The notes under the pieces are model-generated. The model worked only from the letters and a program-made list of their open reading frames with translations, did not search any database and was not told the origin of the DNA. Source: Archivesica marissinica (taxonomy: Eukaryota; Mollusca; Bivalvia; Venerida; Vesicomyidae). Taken from it: 64,000 bases of DNA. The stretch is from assembly GCA_014843695.1 (NCBI GenBank), contig CM026401.1:33600525-33664524 (forward strand), in the 5' to 3' direction. Numbering within the stretch: the stretch's first letter is position 1; each line of letters begins with the position of its first letter. Positions 12,501 through 22,937 of the stretch are shown here, piece by piece. The translations under genes and the position numbers were made by a program.

Positions 12501-14799
12501 GTGTTGTGAAATAGTATATAGTACAAACGTTGCGTGTTGTGCAATAGTATATAGTACAAACGATGCGTGTTGTGAAATAGTATATAGTACAAACGTTGCG
12601 TGTTGTGAAATAGTATGTAGTACAAACGTTGCGTGTTGTGAAATAGTATGTAGTACAAACGTTGCGTGTTGTGCAATAGTATATAGTACAAACGATGCGT
12701 GTTGTGCAATAGTATATAGTACAAACGTTGCGTGTTGTGTTGTGCAATAGTATATAGTACAAACGATGCGTGTTGTGAAATAGTATATAGTACAAACGTT
12801 GCGTGTTGTGAAATAGTATGTAGTACAAACGTTGCGTGTTGTGAAATAGTATATAGTACAAACGTTGCGTGTTGTGTTGTGCAATAGTATATAGTACAAA
12901 CGATGCGTGTTGTGTTGTGCAATAGTATATAGTACAAACGATGCGTGTTGTGTGAAATAGTATATAGTACAAACGTTGCGTGTTGTGCAATAGTATATAG
13001 TACAAACGTTGCGTGTTGTGCAATAGTATATAGTACAAACGTTGCGTGTTGTGCAATAGTATATAGTACAAACGTTGCGTGTTGTGAAATAGTATATAGT
13101 ACAAACGTTGCGTGTTGTGCAATAGTATATAGTACAAACGTTGCGTGTTGTGAAATAGTATATAGTACAAACGTTGCGTGTTGTGCAATAGTATATAGTA
13201 CAAACGTTGCGTGTTGTGAAATAGTATATAGTACAAACGTTGCGTGTTGTGCAATAGTATATAGTACAAACGTTGCGTGTTGTGCAATAGTATATAGTAC
13301 AAACGTTGCGTGTTGTGAAATAGTATATAGTACAAACGTTGCGTGTTGTGAAATAGTATATAGTACAAACGTTGCGTGTTGTGCAATAGTATATAGTACA
13401 AACGATGCGTGTTGTGAAATAGTATATAGTACAAACGTTGCGTGTTGTGCAATAGTATATAGTACAAACGATGCGTGTTGTGAAATAGTATATAGTACAA
13501 ACGTTGCGTGTTGTGAAATAGTATGTAGTACAAACGTTGCGTGTTGTGAAATAGTATGTAGTACAAACGTTGCGTGTTGTGCAATAGTATATAGTACAAA
13601 CGATGCGTGTTGTGCAATAGTATATAGTACAAACGTTGCGTGTTGGTTGTGCAATAGTATATAGTACAAACGATGCGTGTTGTGAAATAGTATATAGTAC
13701 AAACGTTGCGTGTTGTGAAATAGTATGTAGTACAAACGTTGCGTGTTGTGAAATAGTATGTAGTACAAACGTTGCGTGTTGTGTTGTGCAATAGTATATA
13801 GTACAAACGATGCGTGTTGTGTTGTGCAATAGTATATAGTACAAACGATGCGTGTTGTGTTGTGAAATAGTATGTAGTACAAACGTTGCGTGTTGTGAAA
13901 TAGTATATAGTACAAACGTTGCGTGTTGTGTCAATAGTATATAGTACAAACGTTGCGTGTTGTGTGCAATAGTATATAGTACAAACGTTGCGTGTTGTGA
14001 AATAGTATATAGTACAAACGTTGCGTGTTGTGCAATAGTATATAGTACAAACGTTGCGTGTTGTGAAATAGTATATAGTACAAACGTTGCGTGTTGTGAA
14101 ATAGTATATAGTACAAACGATGCGTGTTGTGAAATAGTATATAGTACAAACGTTGCGTGTTGTGCAATAGTATATAGTACAAACGATGCGTGTTGTGAAA
14201 TAGTATATAGTACAAACGTTGCGTGTTGTGAAATAGTATGTAGTACAAACGATGCGTGTTGTGAAATAGTATGTAGTACAAACGATGCGTGTTGTGAAAT
14301 AGTATGTAGTACAAACGATGCGTGTTGTGAAATAGTATGTAGTACAAACGTTGCGTGTTGTGAAATAGTATGTAGTACAAACGATGCGTGTTGTGAAATA
14401 GTATGTAGTACAAACGATGCGTGTTGTGCAATAGTATATAGTACAAACGTTGCGTGTTGTGAAATAGTATATAGTACAAACGTTGCGTGTTGTGAAATAG
14501 TATATAGTACAAACGTTGCGTTTGTGTTGTGAAATAGTATGTAGTACAAACGATGCGTGTTGTGAAATAGTATGTAGTACAAACGATGTGTGTTGTGAAA
14601 TAGTATGTAGTACAAACGATGCGTGTTGTGAAATAGTATGTAGTACAAACGATGCGTGTTGTGAAATAGTATGTAGTACAAACGATGCGTCTTGTGAAAT
14701 AGTATGTAGTACAAACGATGCGTCTTGTGAAATAGTATGTAGTACAAACGGTGCGTGTTGTGAAATAGTATGTAGTACAAACGGTGCGTGTTGTGAAAT
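6506..14799. repeat. 33-bp satellite array, about 8.3 kb
   Basis: About 250 copies of a 33-bp unit: (a/c)aatagtat(a/g)tagtac, then aaacg(t/a/g)tgcgtgttgtg. Three dimorphic positions plus an optional TTGTG insertion (38-bp units) create longer patterns. A pair of units joined by gtgtcaatag at 9021/9055 recurs at 12209/12243, an offset of 3,188 bp, with the same order of variants following. The gg variant (acggtgcg) clusters at 6961-7170 and again at the right edge near 14740. The unit is a multiple of 3, so frames stay open for kilobases on both strands; no protein is implied. The left end is lost in the gap. Confidence 0.97.
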
Positions 14800-14990
14800 G
14801 CATTACTTGCTCCAATATCAATTACCGTTTGTTTTTTTAAAAATGTCATGCCTTGGTATTTATAAATATCTACAATTTCGATTGCCTCGGTATAATGAGA
14901 GTGACTTCCCTTTTCAAAAATCACGACATTTGCTTTCGATGTATTAATGTTAAGTTATAATGATTCTGGCGTTTCAGCAAACACTGCTTG
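14800..14990 (-). pseudogene. LINE reverse transcriptase C-terminal fragment
   Basis: Read on the minus strand, the frame NTSKANVVIFEKG is followed by EIVDIYKYQGMTF. This matches the region after the RT palm in many non-LTR retrotransposons, where SKT(K/N)VVIF and the (Y)KYLG motif occur (established knowledge of the family). A stop codon lies just upstream (ESL*LNINTSK), and the homology ends where the 33-bp satellite starts, so it is a dead fragment. The assignment rests on these two motifs only. Confidence 0.65.
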
Positions 14991-15045
14991 GTAGTCGGGT
15001 AAGTGGTTCCCTGGTTAACATGTTTGTGTGGGAATACAGGGATCG

Positions 15046-15081
15046 TGTGTGTGTGCGTGTGTGCGTGCGTTCGTTCGTTCG

Positions 15082-15113
<32 letters not shown>

Positions 15114-15146
15114 AGCGTGCGTGCGTGCGTGTGTGCGTGCGTGCGT
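15046..15146. repeat. (GT)n/(TGCG)n microsatellite
   Basis: Alternating gtgt and tgcg words directly adjoin the 3' end of the reversed SINE-A at 15147. SINE-A ends in (AC)n, so this microsatellite is probably an expanded SINE tail. Confidence 0.9.
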
Positions 15147-15430
15147 GTTTTACGTTTATTTATCGTCGCTACCGGTTGCCCTTATGAGCGATGCATCCTG
15201 AAGAGATTAGTCATTTTAGATTGTTGGAGGATAGTGCAATGATACAGACAGAGACCCATTCCAGAGTCTCCTCTGGTTATTTTACGTACACGGTGTAAAG
15301 CACCGACACGAGACCTCGGTTTAAAGTCCCATCTGAAAGACAGTTAATTTTAGTACTGTCAGTGGGGGGATCGAACCTGCGATCCCTGGATTACCAGTCC
15401 AGCGTGTTACCACTGGATTACAGATCCGTC
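15147..15430 (-). mobile_element. SINE-A, near full length
   Basis: On the minus strand: tRNA-like head (atctgtaatccagtggtaac, then ggttcgatccc), body with ctttcagatgggac and ccgaggtctcgtgtcggtgc, and tail gcaaccggtagcgacgataa. About 12 full or partial copies lie in this window. A 12-base loop region with ctggtaatccag suggests a tRNA-Thr-like (anticodon GGT) ancestor. Confidence 0.93.
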
Positions 15431-15580
15431 CGTACCGTACCGTTCACGTAAAAGAACCACATACTATGTGTATGACACCATTGCATTGCCACGCGGAGGT
15501 ACTAATATGCATGCAATACCCTACTTAATTCTCTAATCTTCTCACTTCTACTTTGATTTTTAAAAAAGGTCTGTGGAGTT

Positions 15581-15807
15581 GGCTTGTAGATGGTAGTTGG
15601 TTATTCAGATGTTTATTGGCGAATACACAGCCAGGTGTTTATTCAGATGTTTATTCAGATGTTAATTCGCGAATACATACCTAGATGTTTATTGAGATGT
15701 TTATTGGCGAATACACAGCCAGCTGTGTATTCAGATGTTTATTGAGATGTTTATTGAGATGTTTATTGGCGAATAACATCTCAATAACCAACTACCATCT
15801 ACAAGCC
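15581..15807. mobile_element. Fold-back element with 26-bp+ inverted ends
   Basis: The left end ggcttgtagatggtagttgg is mirrored exactly at the right end (ccaactaccatctacaagcc), and the identity continues into ttatt(c/g)agatgt. The interior is made of direct repeats of agatgtttatt and tggcgaataca. It is non-coding and looks like a fold-back transposon whose interior has undergone internal duplication. Confidence 0.8.
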
Positions 15808-15900
15808 ATTAATACTGTCTGTATTTGAACACATAACTATGATTTACACCATATTGAAAAATATAAAATGCTTACCTGAGTAGTCCTACTGTAACAATGC

Positions 15901-16188
15901 GTGGGCCACCGTGGCCGAGTGGTTAATGTCTTTGACTTCACATCAGATGCCCCTCGCATCTTTAGGTTCGAATCCCACTGGGGTTGTCGAATTCTTTCAT
16001 ATGAAGAAGCTACACAGCTGGTTTGCGGCAGGTCGGTGGTTCTATCCGGAAGTCCGCCCGTGTCTGAAGTAGCACCCGGAGGGAGAGGGGCACCAGGTGT
16101 TCCTCCACTAATACTGTCTGGAGATTCACCTTATGGTCTAAGCCGTTGGTGCGAATTTAAACCCCCACAACTAATAATAAAATGTAAT
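15901..16188 (+). mobile_element. SINE-F
   Basis: The tRNA-like head is ccgtggccgagtggttaatg, and its B box is aggttcgaatcccac. A long segment between the anticodon arm and the B box suggests a tRNA with a long variable arm (Ser/Leu type). The body ends at ggtgcgaatttaaacccccac. A diverged 3' relative lies at 39115-39265. It sits just downstream of exon 2 of gene C, in antisense orientation. Confidence 0.8.
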
Positions 16189-16197
16189 AGTACATAC

Positions 16198-19100
16198 TTG
16201 TTGTGAAATTGACGTGAACCGTGTAATCACCGTTTCTATGAACGATGCACGGATCCGACGTGCACTGGTCTATCGTTATTGAGTTAATTACTGCATCCTT
16301 TGAGCCTGAATCGAAAATAAAGCAGTAGTATGCAGTTAATGTGTACATGTAGTTAATATTAGTTTATACAAACTTTTTTAGCTCAATTGCGAAACAAGTT
16401 ACCACTGGACTACAGATCCGTCTGTTAATATTGTATATTTAGTTAATATTGTATATGCAGTACACTATATGTGAGTGTCCTGGTCACTGTATGTGAGTGT
16501 CCCATGCACTGTATGTGAGTGTCCCGTACACTGTATGTGAGTGTCCCGTACACTGTAGGTGAGTGTCCCGTACACTGTATGTGAGTGTCCCGTACACTGT
16601 ATGTGAGTGTCCCGTACACTGTATGTGAGTGTCCCGTACACTGTATGTGAGTGTCCCGTACACTGTATGTGAGTGTCCCGTACACTGTATGTGAGTGTCC
16701 CGTACACTGTATGTGAGTGTCCCGTTAACTGTATGTGAGTGTCCCGTTAACTGTATGTGAGTGTCCCGTTAACTGTATGTGAGTGTCCCGTTAACTGTAT
16801 GTGAGTGTCCCGTACACTGTATGCGAGTGCCCCATACACTATATTTGAGTGCCCCATACACTGTATGTGAGTGTGTCCCGTACACTGTATGTGAGTGCCC
16901 CATACACTATATTTGAGTGCCCCATACACTGTATGTGAGTGTGTCCCGTACACTGTATGTGAGTGAACCGTACACTGTATGCGAGTGTCCCGTACACTGT
17001 ATGTGAGTGCCCCGTACACTGTATTTGAGTGCCCCGTACACTGTATTTGAGTGTCCTGTACACTGTATGTGAGTGTCCCGTACACTGTATGTGAGTGTCC
17101 CGTACACTGTATGTGAGTGTCCCGTACACTGTATGTGAGTGTCCCGTACACTGTATGTGAGTGCCCCATACACTGTATTTGAGTGCCCCATACACTGTAT
17201 GTGAGTGTCCCGTACACTGTATGTGAGTGTGCCCGTACACTGTATGTGAGTGTCCCGTACACTGTATGTGAGTGTCCCGTACACTGTATGTGAGTGCCCC
17301 GTACACTATATTGAGTGTCCCGTACACTGTATGTGAGTGCCCCATACACTGTATGTGAGTGTCCTGTACACTGTATGTGAGTGTCCCGTACACTGTATGT
17401 GAGTGTCCCGTACACTGTATGTGAGTGCCCGTACACTGTATGTGAGTGCCCCGTACACTGTATGTGAGTGTCCTGTACACTGTATGTGAGTGCCCGTACA
17501 CTGTATGTGAGTGTCCCGTACACTATATGTGAGTGCCCGTACACTGTATGTGAGTGCCCCATACACTGTATGTGAGTGCCCCATACACTGTATGTGAGTG
17601 CATGTGAGTGCCCCGTACACTGTATGTGAGTGTCCCGTACACTGTATGTGAGTGTCCCGTACACTGTATGTGAGTGCCCCATACACTGTATGTGAGTGCC
17701 CCATACACTGTATGTGAGAGTGTCCCGTACACTGTATGTGAGTGTCCCGTACACTGTATGTGAGTGTCCCGTACACTGTATGTGAGTGTCCCGTACACTG
17801 TATGTGAGTGTCCCGTACACTGTATGTGAGTGCCCCATACACTATATTTGAGTGTCCCGTACACTGTATGCGAGTGTCCCGTACACTGCATGCGAGTGCC
17901 CCATACACTATATTTGAGTGTCCCGTACACTGTATGTGGGTGTCCCGTACACTGTATGTGAGTGCCCCATACACTATATTTGAGTGTCCTGTACACTGTA
18001 TGTTTTGAATCTGAATTGCTGCAATGAATTGTTGCGAAGAATTGGTGTTTCGAAGAGAGTCTAAAGAAAAATATTAACTGGGTATGTGACTTTCAGGCTA
18101 TACGAAATGTGCAAACATACACGGTCAGCTAACAAATCGTTATATACCAAATTGTTTGTAAATGTCTGATGTTTGTCGCACATGTGGCATAAATTGGCAT
18201 AAATCGTGGCGTTCGTAGATATCCAAGCTGGCGTCCAATATGGCCGCCATAAATTGATAGTCCACTTAAATGACTATGAATGGTCCAGAAGTTTACATTT
18301 TGTGATTTTATTTCATTTTGTTGTATTCATGTGTAAGAATATACATTGTCAATTGGATTTTATGGTGTTAATAAACGTTACAAACTAGCTATACTTCTAC
18401 AGCTAAAATGCATATTAAATTACCCCACCCACTTATAAAAGCTTATATATTCATAGTTTTCATCTGTTTTCCACCACCAAGAAGCCATTATTTTAATTAG
18501 TTTTGATCTACACTTTCATTTTAAACATACTTACACATGATTTACATCAAAGCCTCTGAGCTAAATTTTAAAATACAACGCCTAACCCTTAAATTTCACC
18601 ATTATAATCGATAAATTTGCATAATTTTCTTAAATGGTACAATAATTTGTTTGAAAAATTGCATAAAATCCAATTGACAATGTATATTTGTCCATTAAGT
18701 GGACAATCAATTTATTTGCGGCCATTTTGGACGCCATCTTGGATTTATCTGAACGCCACGATTTATGCCAATTTATGCCGCATGTGTGACAAACATCAGA
18801 CATTTACACACATTTTGGTATATAGCTCGACTTGTTAGCTGACCGGTTAATCCAGGGACCGCAGGTTCGACCCCCCGTCTGACCCTAATAAAATTAACAG
18901 TCTTTCAGATGGGACGTTAAACCGAGGTCTCGTGTCGGTGCTTTACACCGTGCACGTAAAAGAACCAGAGGAGACTCTGGAATGGGTCTCTGTCTGTATC
19001 ATGCACTATCCTCCAAAAATCTAAAATAACTAATCTCTTCAGGAGGCGTCGCTCATATGGGCAGCCGGTAGCGACGATAATTAACGTAGACCGGTTAATG

Positions 19101-19315
19101 TTGCCCCTCAAAATAGTGGTCCTATAAGCTAATAGTCACCTAATCATTAACGTAAGAAGCGTTAATACTACATGTCGTAGCTCGGTCAGAATACATGTTG
19201 CGTCAAATGAAGATATACGGAATAATTCATCATACATACCGCAGTCATGTACTGAAATCTGCATCTCAGCAATCACGCAAGCAACAAACGCACATGCGTA
19301 CACGATTTTAAGCAT
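16198..19315 (-). CDS. NPC2-like (ML domain) protein, gene C, exons 1-2 only
   Basis: Exon 1 (19315-19240) begins MLKIVYACAFVACVIAEMQ, a signal peptide of about 16-18 residues, and reaches the conserved DC|G boundary at residue 25. The donor is GTATGT and the phase is 1. Exon 2 (16305-16198, 108 bp, acceptor TTTTCGATTCAG, donor GTATGT) encodes the motif QCTSDPCIVHRNGDYTVHVN ending NFTT. This matches the NPC2 C-x4-C loop and strand, and carries an N-glycosylation sequon at N58. Both exons are open, with the same phases and exon sizes as gene B. NPC2 proteins carry cholesterol or other lipids in the lysosome or outside the cell. The sequence differs clearly from genes A and B. Intron 1 holds a 22-bp minisatellite, a fold-back element and SINE-A. 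I could not find exons 3-4 (about 60 + 28 codons expected) anywhere down to position 1. They may be in the gap, beyond the window, or lost. Confidence 0.8.
16361..16424 (-). mobile_element. Chimeric SINE scrap: SINE-B tail joined to SINE-A head
   Basis: Read on plus, agtttatacaaac...ttgcgaaacaagtt (tail module 2, reversed) is followed without spacer by accactggactacagatccg (SINE-A head, reversed). Thus a SINE-A 5' end is fused to a SINE-B/C 3' end, with the whole body missing. Confidence 0.75.
16457..18003. repeat. 22-bp minisatellite in intron 1 of gene C
   Basis: About 70 units with the core gtgtcccgtacactgtatgt. Variants are cccata, ccgttaac, tatttga and a gtgtgtcc expansion. The array ends in more diverged units at both sides. 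It lies between exons 1 and 2 of gene C, so it is transcribed if that gene is active. Confidence 0.97.
18122..18845. mobile_element. Long-arm inverted-repeat (fold-back) element
   Basis: The left arm (18122 to about 18370) contains cggtcagctaacaa, aaatgtctgatgtttgtc, cataaattggcataaatcgtg and acattgtcaattggatttta. All of these recur in reverse complement in the right arm (about 18650-18845). Arms are roughly 200-250 bp with about 80-90% identity by eye, and the spacer is about 280 bp of AT-rich DNA. There is no coding capacity. A 5'-truncated SINE-A starts exactly at the right end. Confidence 0.85.
18846..19087 (+). mobile_element. SINE-A, 5'-truncated
   Basis: It starts inside the tRNA-like head at gttaatccagggaccgcagg and continues with the complete body (cagatgggacgttaaaccg) to gcgacgataattaacgtaga. 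The missing 5' portion coincides with the end of the fold-back element. Confidence 0.9.
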
Positions 19316-19368
19316 ATTGACTGTTTTAATTGGTTCTGAAATGAACTGTAGGGCCTAATCAGCTTGTG

Positions 19369-19376
19369 CTTTTATA
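19369..19376 (-). promoter_or_regulatory. TATA box candidate of gene C
   Basis: TATAAAAG on the minus strand, 54-61 bp upstream of the gene C start codon at 19315. A transcription start about 30 bp downstream would leave a short 5' leader, normal for a small secreted-protein gene. Confidence 0.55.
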
Positions 19377-19948
19377 CCGCTGTTAACGAGATGTTCACGC
19401 ATGTCCTCAATGATGGCTTGTGTATCTCAGGTCATCTATGGTACCATGTTTCAGGATCGTGTCGCCGTATTGTACCTATCACTCGCACAGGTCAGTATAT
19501 AGAATCATGCATCGGACGATCTGGAAGATCACTGATAATAGTCTTAAAGGCACGCTGTATTCGGAATGCTACACACTGTGAATAGTGATTATTAATGAAA
19601 GTTGCGTAGAAAGTTGCGCATAAAGGCCCGGCCCGGCAACCACATACCTATTTTAGTCAGTATTTCTATTTTAGAAACATCGAGACGTTAAGAGTTATAA
19701 TGACCTGTGTTATTTAATGAGAAGCATGGGTGGTCATGTGACATCGACTTGGCCAATCAGGTGGCATAGCGAGATAAGGCAAACATGTGTGCTTCTAATG
19801 TTGTGTTATATGTCCATGTTTCATAAATATTGTATCCATATTGTATGTAGAGAATTGAAGATATGTCACTACAAACGTTACTGGTGGTTTTATGTTATGT
19901 GTGTAATCCCATTATGAAGACAGTGACATATATATAAAGCATACACGT
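19377..19948. other. No recognisable feature
   Basis: Upstream region of gene C and AT-rich intergenic sequence. Short stop-free stretches only. No similarity to the repeat families of the window is apparent. Confidence 0.5.
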
Positions 19949-20115
19949 TATTTATTTTACAATGATTGCGAAGCAAGTTCTAACAACTTATATTAAACCT
20001 ACCTGTTCGATCTGGCGACCACCGTGTCATCTCACATACTTCCCGGTCCGAGGATCGAACCAGGGTTGCATTGGTGACAGGCGAGCGCGCTTAAACACTG
20101 CGCTAATCGGACAGC
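19949..20115 (-). mobile_element. SINE-C, internally shortened
   Basis: On plus: gattgcgaagcaagttctaa (tail module 2, reversed), then tctggcgaccaccgtgtcat, gaggatcgaaccagggttgc and cactgcgctaatcgga (tRNA-like head, reversed). The cap of the body (ccgggtactccggtttcc) is missing, so this is a deleted copy. Confidence 0.85.
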
Positions 20116-20184
20116 GAATATATAGTATTATGTTTGGCTTTTCGTCCGTCTACATACTAGTATAAGAAACAAGTAAATATAAAT

Positions 20185-20360
20185 AGTCAAACCTGTCTTA
20201 AGCAGCCAGTCAAGGGAATCACATAAAGTGGCTGCTTAGCACAGGTGGCTGCTTAATAGAGGTGAAATGTATAATAAAACATCATATTGGGAATCTGGAA
20301 ACTGGCTGCTTAATACAGGTTGGATGCTTAATAGAGGTGACCACTAACACAGGTTTGACT
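20185..20360. mobile_element. TA-flanked TIR element (GTCAAACCTGT), copy 1
   Basis: The ends are TAGTCAAACCTGT and ACAGGTTTGACTA, a 13-bp perfect inverted repeat including a TA on each side. The interior repeats ggctgcttag/aatacaggtgg. A second, diverged copy is at 36588-37093. Length about 176 bp, non-coding, MITE-like. The TA duplication would fit Tc1/mariner-type insertion (inference). Confidence 0.8.
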
Positions 20361-20464
20361 ATAGTTCAAAATGGACACCACACACAATAATATTATAATA
20401 GTACATGTAGTTACTTTTTTATTGGTTTACGATTAATTGAATTTATTGCCAGTATGTTTGGTGT

Positions 20465-20696
20465 GGAAGTCGTGATAGCGCAGTGGATGCGCGTTCGCTT
20501 CAGGTGCGAAAGGCCTGGAGTTCGAGCCCCGCTGGAGCCGTTACGATTGTGTCCTTAGGCAAGGCATTTAAATTCCACGTTGCCTCTTCTCTCTCCCTCG
20601 TGGCGATGGATTACATCAGGAATGAGGTCTCGAGAGTGATTAATGTATGTTATAAGAACCTGTTTCGCAATCGAGCTCAAATAAATTTGTATAAAC
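20465..20696 (+). mobile_element. SINE-B, full length with 12-bp target-site duplication
   Basis: Head: gtcgtgatagcgcagtggat, anticodon arm ttcgcttcaggtgcgaa, B box gagttcgagccccgc. Body: ttaggcaaggcatttaaatt. Tail: tttcgcaatcgagctcaaat. The flanks 20453-20464 and 20697-20708 are identical (TATGTTTGGTGT), a target-site duplication typical of LINE-driven insertion. Confidence 0.95.
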
Positions 20697-20787
20697 TATG
20701 TTTGGTGTAATCATTTAAGCTCTCAATTTAGTAATTTATGTTTACCATATGGATGAATAAAAAGTTATATATTAAGTGTGTGTGTTT

Positions 20788-21038
20788 TTTACGTTTATTT
20801 ATCGTCGCTACCGGTTGTCCATATGAGCGACGCCTCCTGAAGAGATTATTCATTTTCTATTTTTGGAGGATAGTGCAGTGATACAGACAGAGACCCATTC
20901 CAGAGTCTCCCCTGCTTCTTTTACGTGCACGGTGTAAAGCACCGACACGAGACCTCGGTTTAAAGTCCCATCTGAAATACATTTTAATGTTATTAGGGTC
21001 AGACGGGGGATCGAACCTGCGATCCATGGATTACCAGT
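20788..21038 (-). mobile_element. SINE-A, 5'-truncated
   Basis: Reversed copy from ttttacgtttatttatcgtc to gatccatggattaccag; the 5' end of the head is missing. The flanks gttatatattaag and gttatattaag are a probable target-site duplication with one 2-bp difference. Confidence 0.9.
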
Positions 21039-21264
21039 TATATTAAGTAGGTCACATCGCAGACTAGATTTCCACGTAATAATCATCTGACATCACTCCA
21101 TTCAAACTCAATTTCTGATTGGATAATGCCACATCTGACCATGTGTATGGTATTCCCTTATCTAGTGATGACTTGTATATAATGACGAATGTCGTTTTTT
21201 GTATTAAGGAATCATGACTTTATAAAATGTAATAGATATTGAGCTAAGATAAATACTTTGGATT

Positions 21265-21961
21265 TAACCATCATACAACTAAACTATCATACAACTAAAC
21301 CATCATACAACTAAACCATCATCCAACTAAACCATCATACAACTAAACCATCATACAACTAAACCATCATACAACTAAACTATCATACAACTAAACCATC
21401 ATACAACTAAACCATCATACAACTAAACCATCATACAACTAAACCATCATACAACTAAACCATCATACAACTAAACCATTATACAACTAAACCATCATAC
21501 AACTAAACTATCATACAACTAAACGTACAACTAAACCATTATACAACTAAACCATCGTACAACTAAACTATCATACAACTAAACCATCATACAACTAAAC
21601 GTACAACTAAACGATCATACAACTAAACCATCATACAACTAAACCATCGTACAACTAAACTGTCGTACAACTAAACCATCATACAACTAAACCATCGTAC
21701 AACTAAACCATCGTACAACTAAACCATCGTACAACTAAACCATCGTACAACTAAACTATCGTACAACTAAACCATCATACAACTAAACCATCGTACAACT
21801 AAACCATCGTACAACTAAACCATCTTACAACTAAACCATCATACAACTAAACCATCATACAACTAAACCATCATACAACTAAACCATCATACAACTAAAC
21901 CATCATACAACTAAACATACAACTAAACCATCATACAACTAAACCATCATACAACTAAACT
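21265..21961. repeat. 16-bp minisatellite
   Basis: About 43 copies of ccatcatacaactaaa. A catcgtac variant is concentrated between 21640 and 21830, and there are a few 8-bp partial units (cgtacaactaaa). Confidence 0.97.
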
Positions 21962-22289
21962 ACCATTTGGAACCAATAATACAGTAACAACTGAAGTGAG
22001 GCGATCACTAGAGATAACAACTGAAGTGATATTTTAATTTCAATTATCCTTCCATTTCTTAAAGTTTGTATCATATAGTTTATATGTTGTAGTTTTAATC
22101 TATAATTTCTTATTTTGTGTATCTTATGTACAATCCATATTTTAAGTAGGTTCCTCATCAGTTTAAGTGTACTATTTAAAACATGTATCAATCGAAATTA
22201 TATAATTGTATCCGTACTTTTACCACATGCTTTTAACCCTGCATTTTACATTTTGTAATCTTTTGATTTTTATTGTTATATGTGTGTTA
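21962..22289. other. No recognisable feature
   Basis: AT-rich sequence after the 16-bp array. It contains no supported ORF. It may be the body of the element whose 3' end is at 22290-22375. Confidence 0.45.
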
Positions 22290-22375
22290 TGTTACATGTT
22301 TATGTAAAGCGCTTTTGAACGTGTACTTTTTATATGATAAGGGCGCTCAATAAGAATGGTATAATAATAATAATA
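22290..22375 (+). mobile_element. Retrotransposon 3' tail (gtaaagcgcttt type)
   Basis: tgtaaagcgcttttgaacg, then ataagggcgctcaataagaa, then (ata)n. A stem of AGCGC/GCGCT followed by an AT triplet tail is a common LINE/SINE 3' end in animals (family knowledge). The 5' extent is not determinable by eye. Confidence 0.5.
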
Positions 22376-22845
22376 TATGTAGGATTGGGGAGAAAGCAAC
22401 CTGCTAGTATGGTTAGGTTTTTCCGCACGTCGATTTATATCTTAAGGGCTTTCCTCCACAATCATGCTATCGTTTTGTAACCATGTGTTGTATATTATAT
22501 CATGGTGAATTCAACAAAATAATATTACCTAGAGACAAATATAAACGTTTAATTAATTATATTTTAGTTTTATTGTATTGGCACATATTGGCCATGGCTG
22601 GTGATATATTAATATTATATCATTTAAACGAATGTGAATATTAATAATATAAGTGATCATTTGCTCCGTTACCGGCAGCAATATATATATTTATGCTATA
22701 ATACGCATTATTAGTCCATCTGTTCGTTTTCACTAGTATATGTTGACTCTTCTGAATATGTCCAGTTCCTTCTAAATATTTCTTAACCACTTCGAGTTTA
22801 TACACAAAGACTATATCATATGCTTTTGATTGCATGTGATTGTAT
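22376..22845. other. No recognisable feature
   Basis: AT-rich non-coding stretch. I see no gene or repeat. Confidence 0.5.
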
Positions 22846-22937
22846 ATATGTTGAGGGCCTCATGGTAGATTAACTTTTGTTAAATGAGTACTCTCGTTAA
22901 ATAACGTCTTTATTATTATTATTATTATTATTATTAT
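22846..22937 (+). mobile_element. Retrotransposon 3' end with (ATT)n tail, copy 1
   Basis: gagggcctcatggtagatta followed by ctcgttaaataacgtcttta and (tta)n. The same sequence is reversed at 37115-37200, and a shorter one is at 38083-38131. Three copies with the same 3' end and triplet tail indicate a LINE or SINE family. Confidence 0.65.

Noticed and set aside
6506..14799. Centromeric or telomeric identity of the satellite
   Set aside because: There is no TTAGGG-type repeat, and nothing in the sequence alone shows centromere function.
5339..14924. Several giant open reading frames (up to about 1,200 codons) on the minus strand
   Set aside because: They are translations of the 33-bp satellite (and in part of N bases). 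Open frames exist in several phases on both strands because the unit has no stops and is a multiple of 3. Nothing suggests a protein.
16443..17996. Minus-strand frames of HTVYGTLTYSVRDTHIQCTG repeats
   Set aside because: Three phases of the 22-bp array inside intron 1 of gene C.
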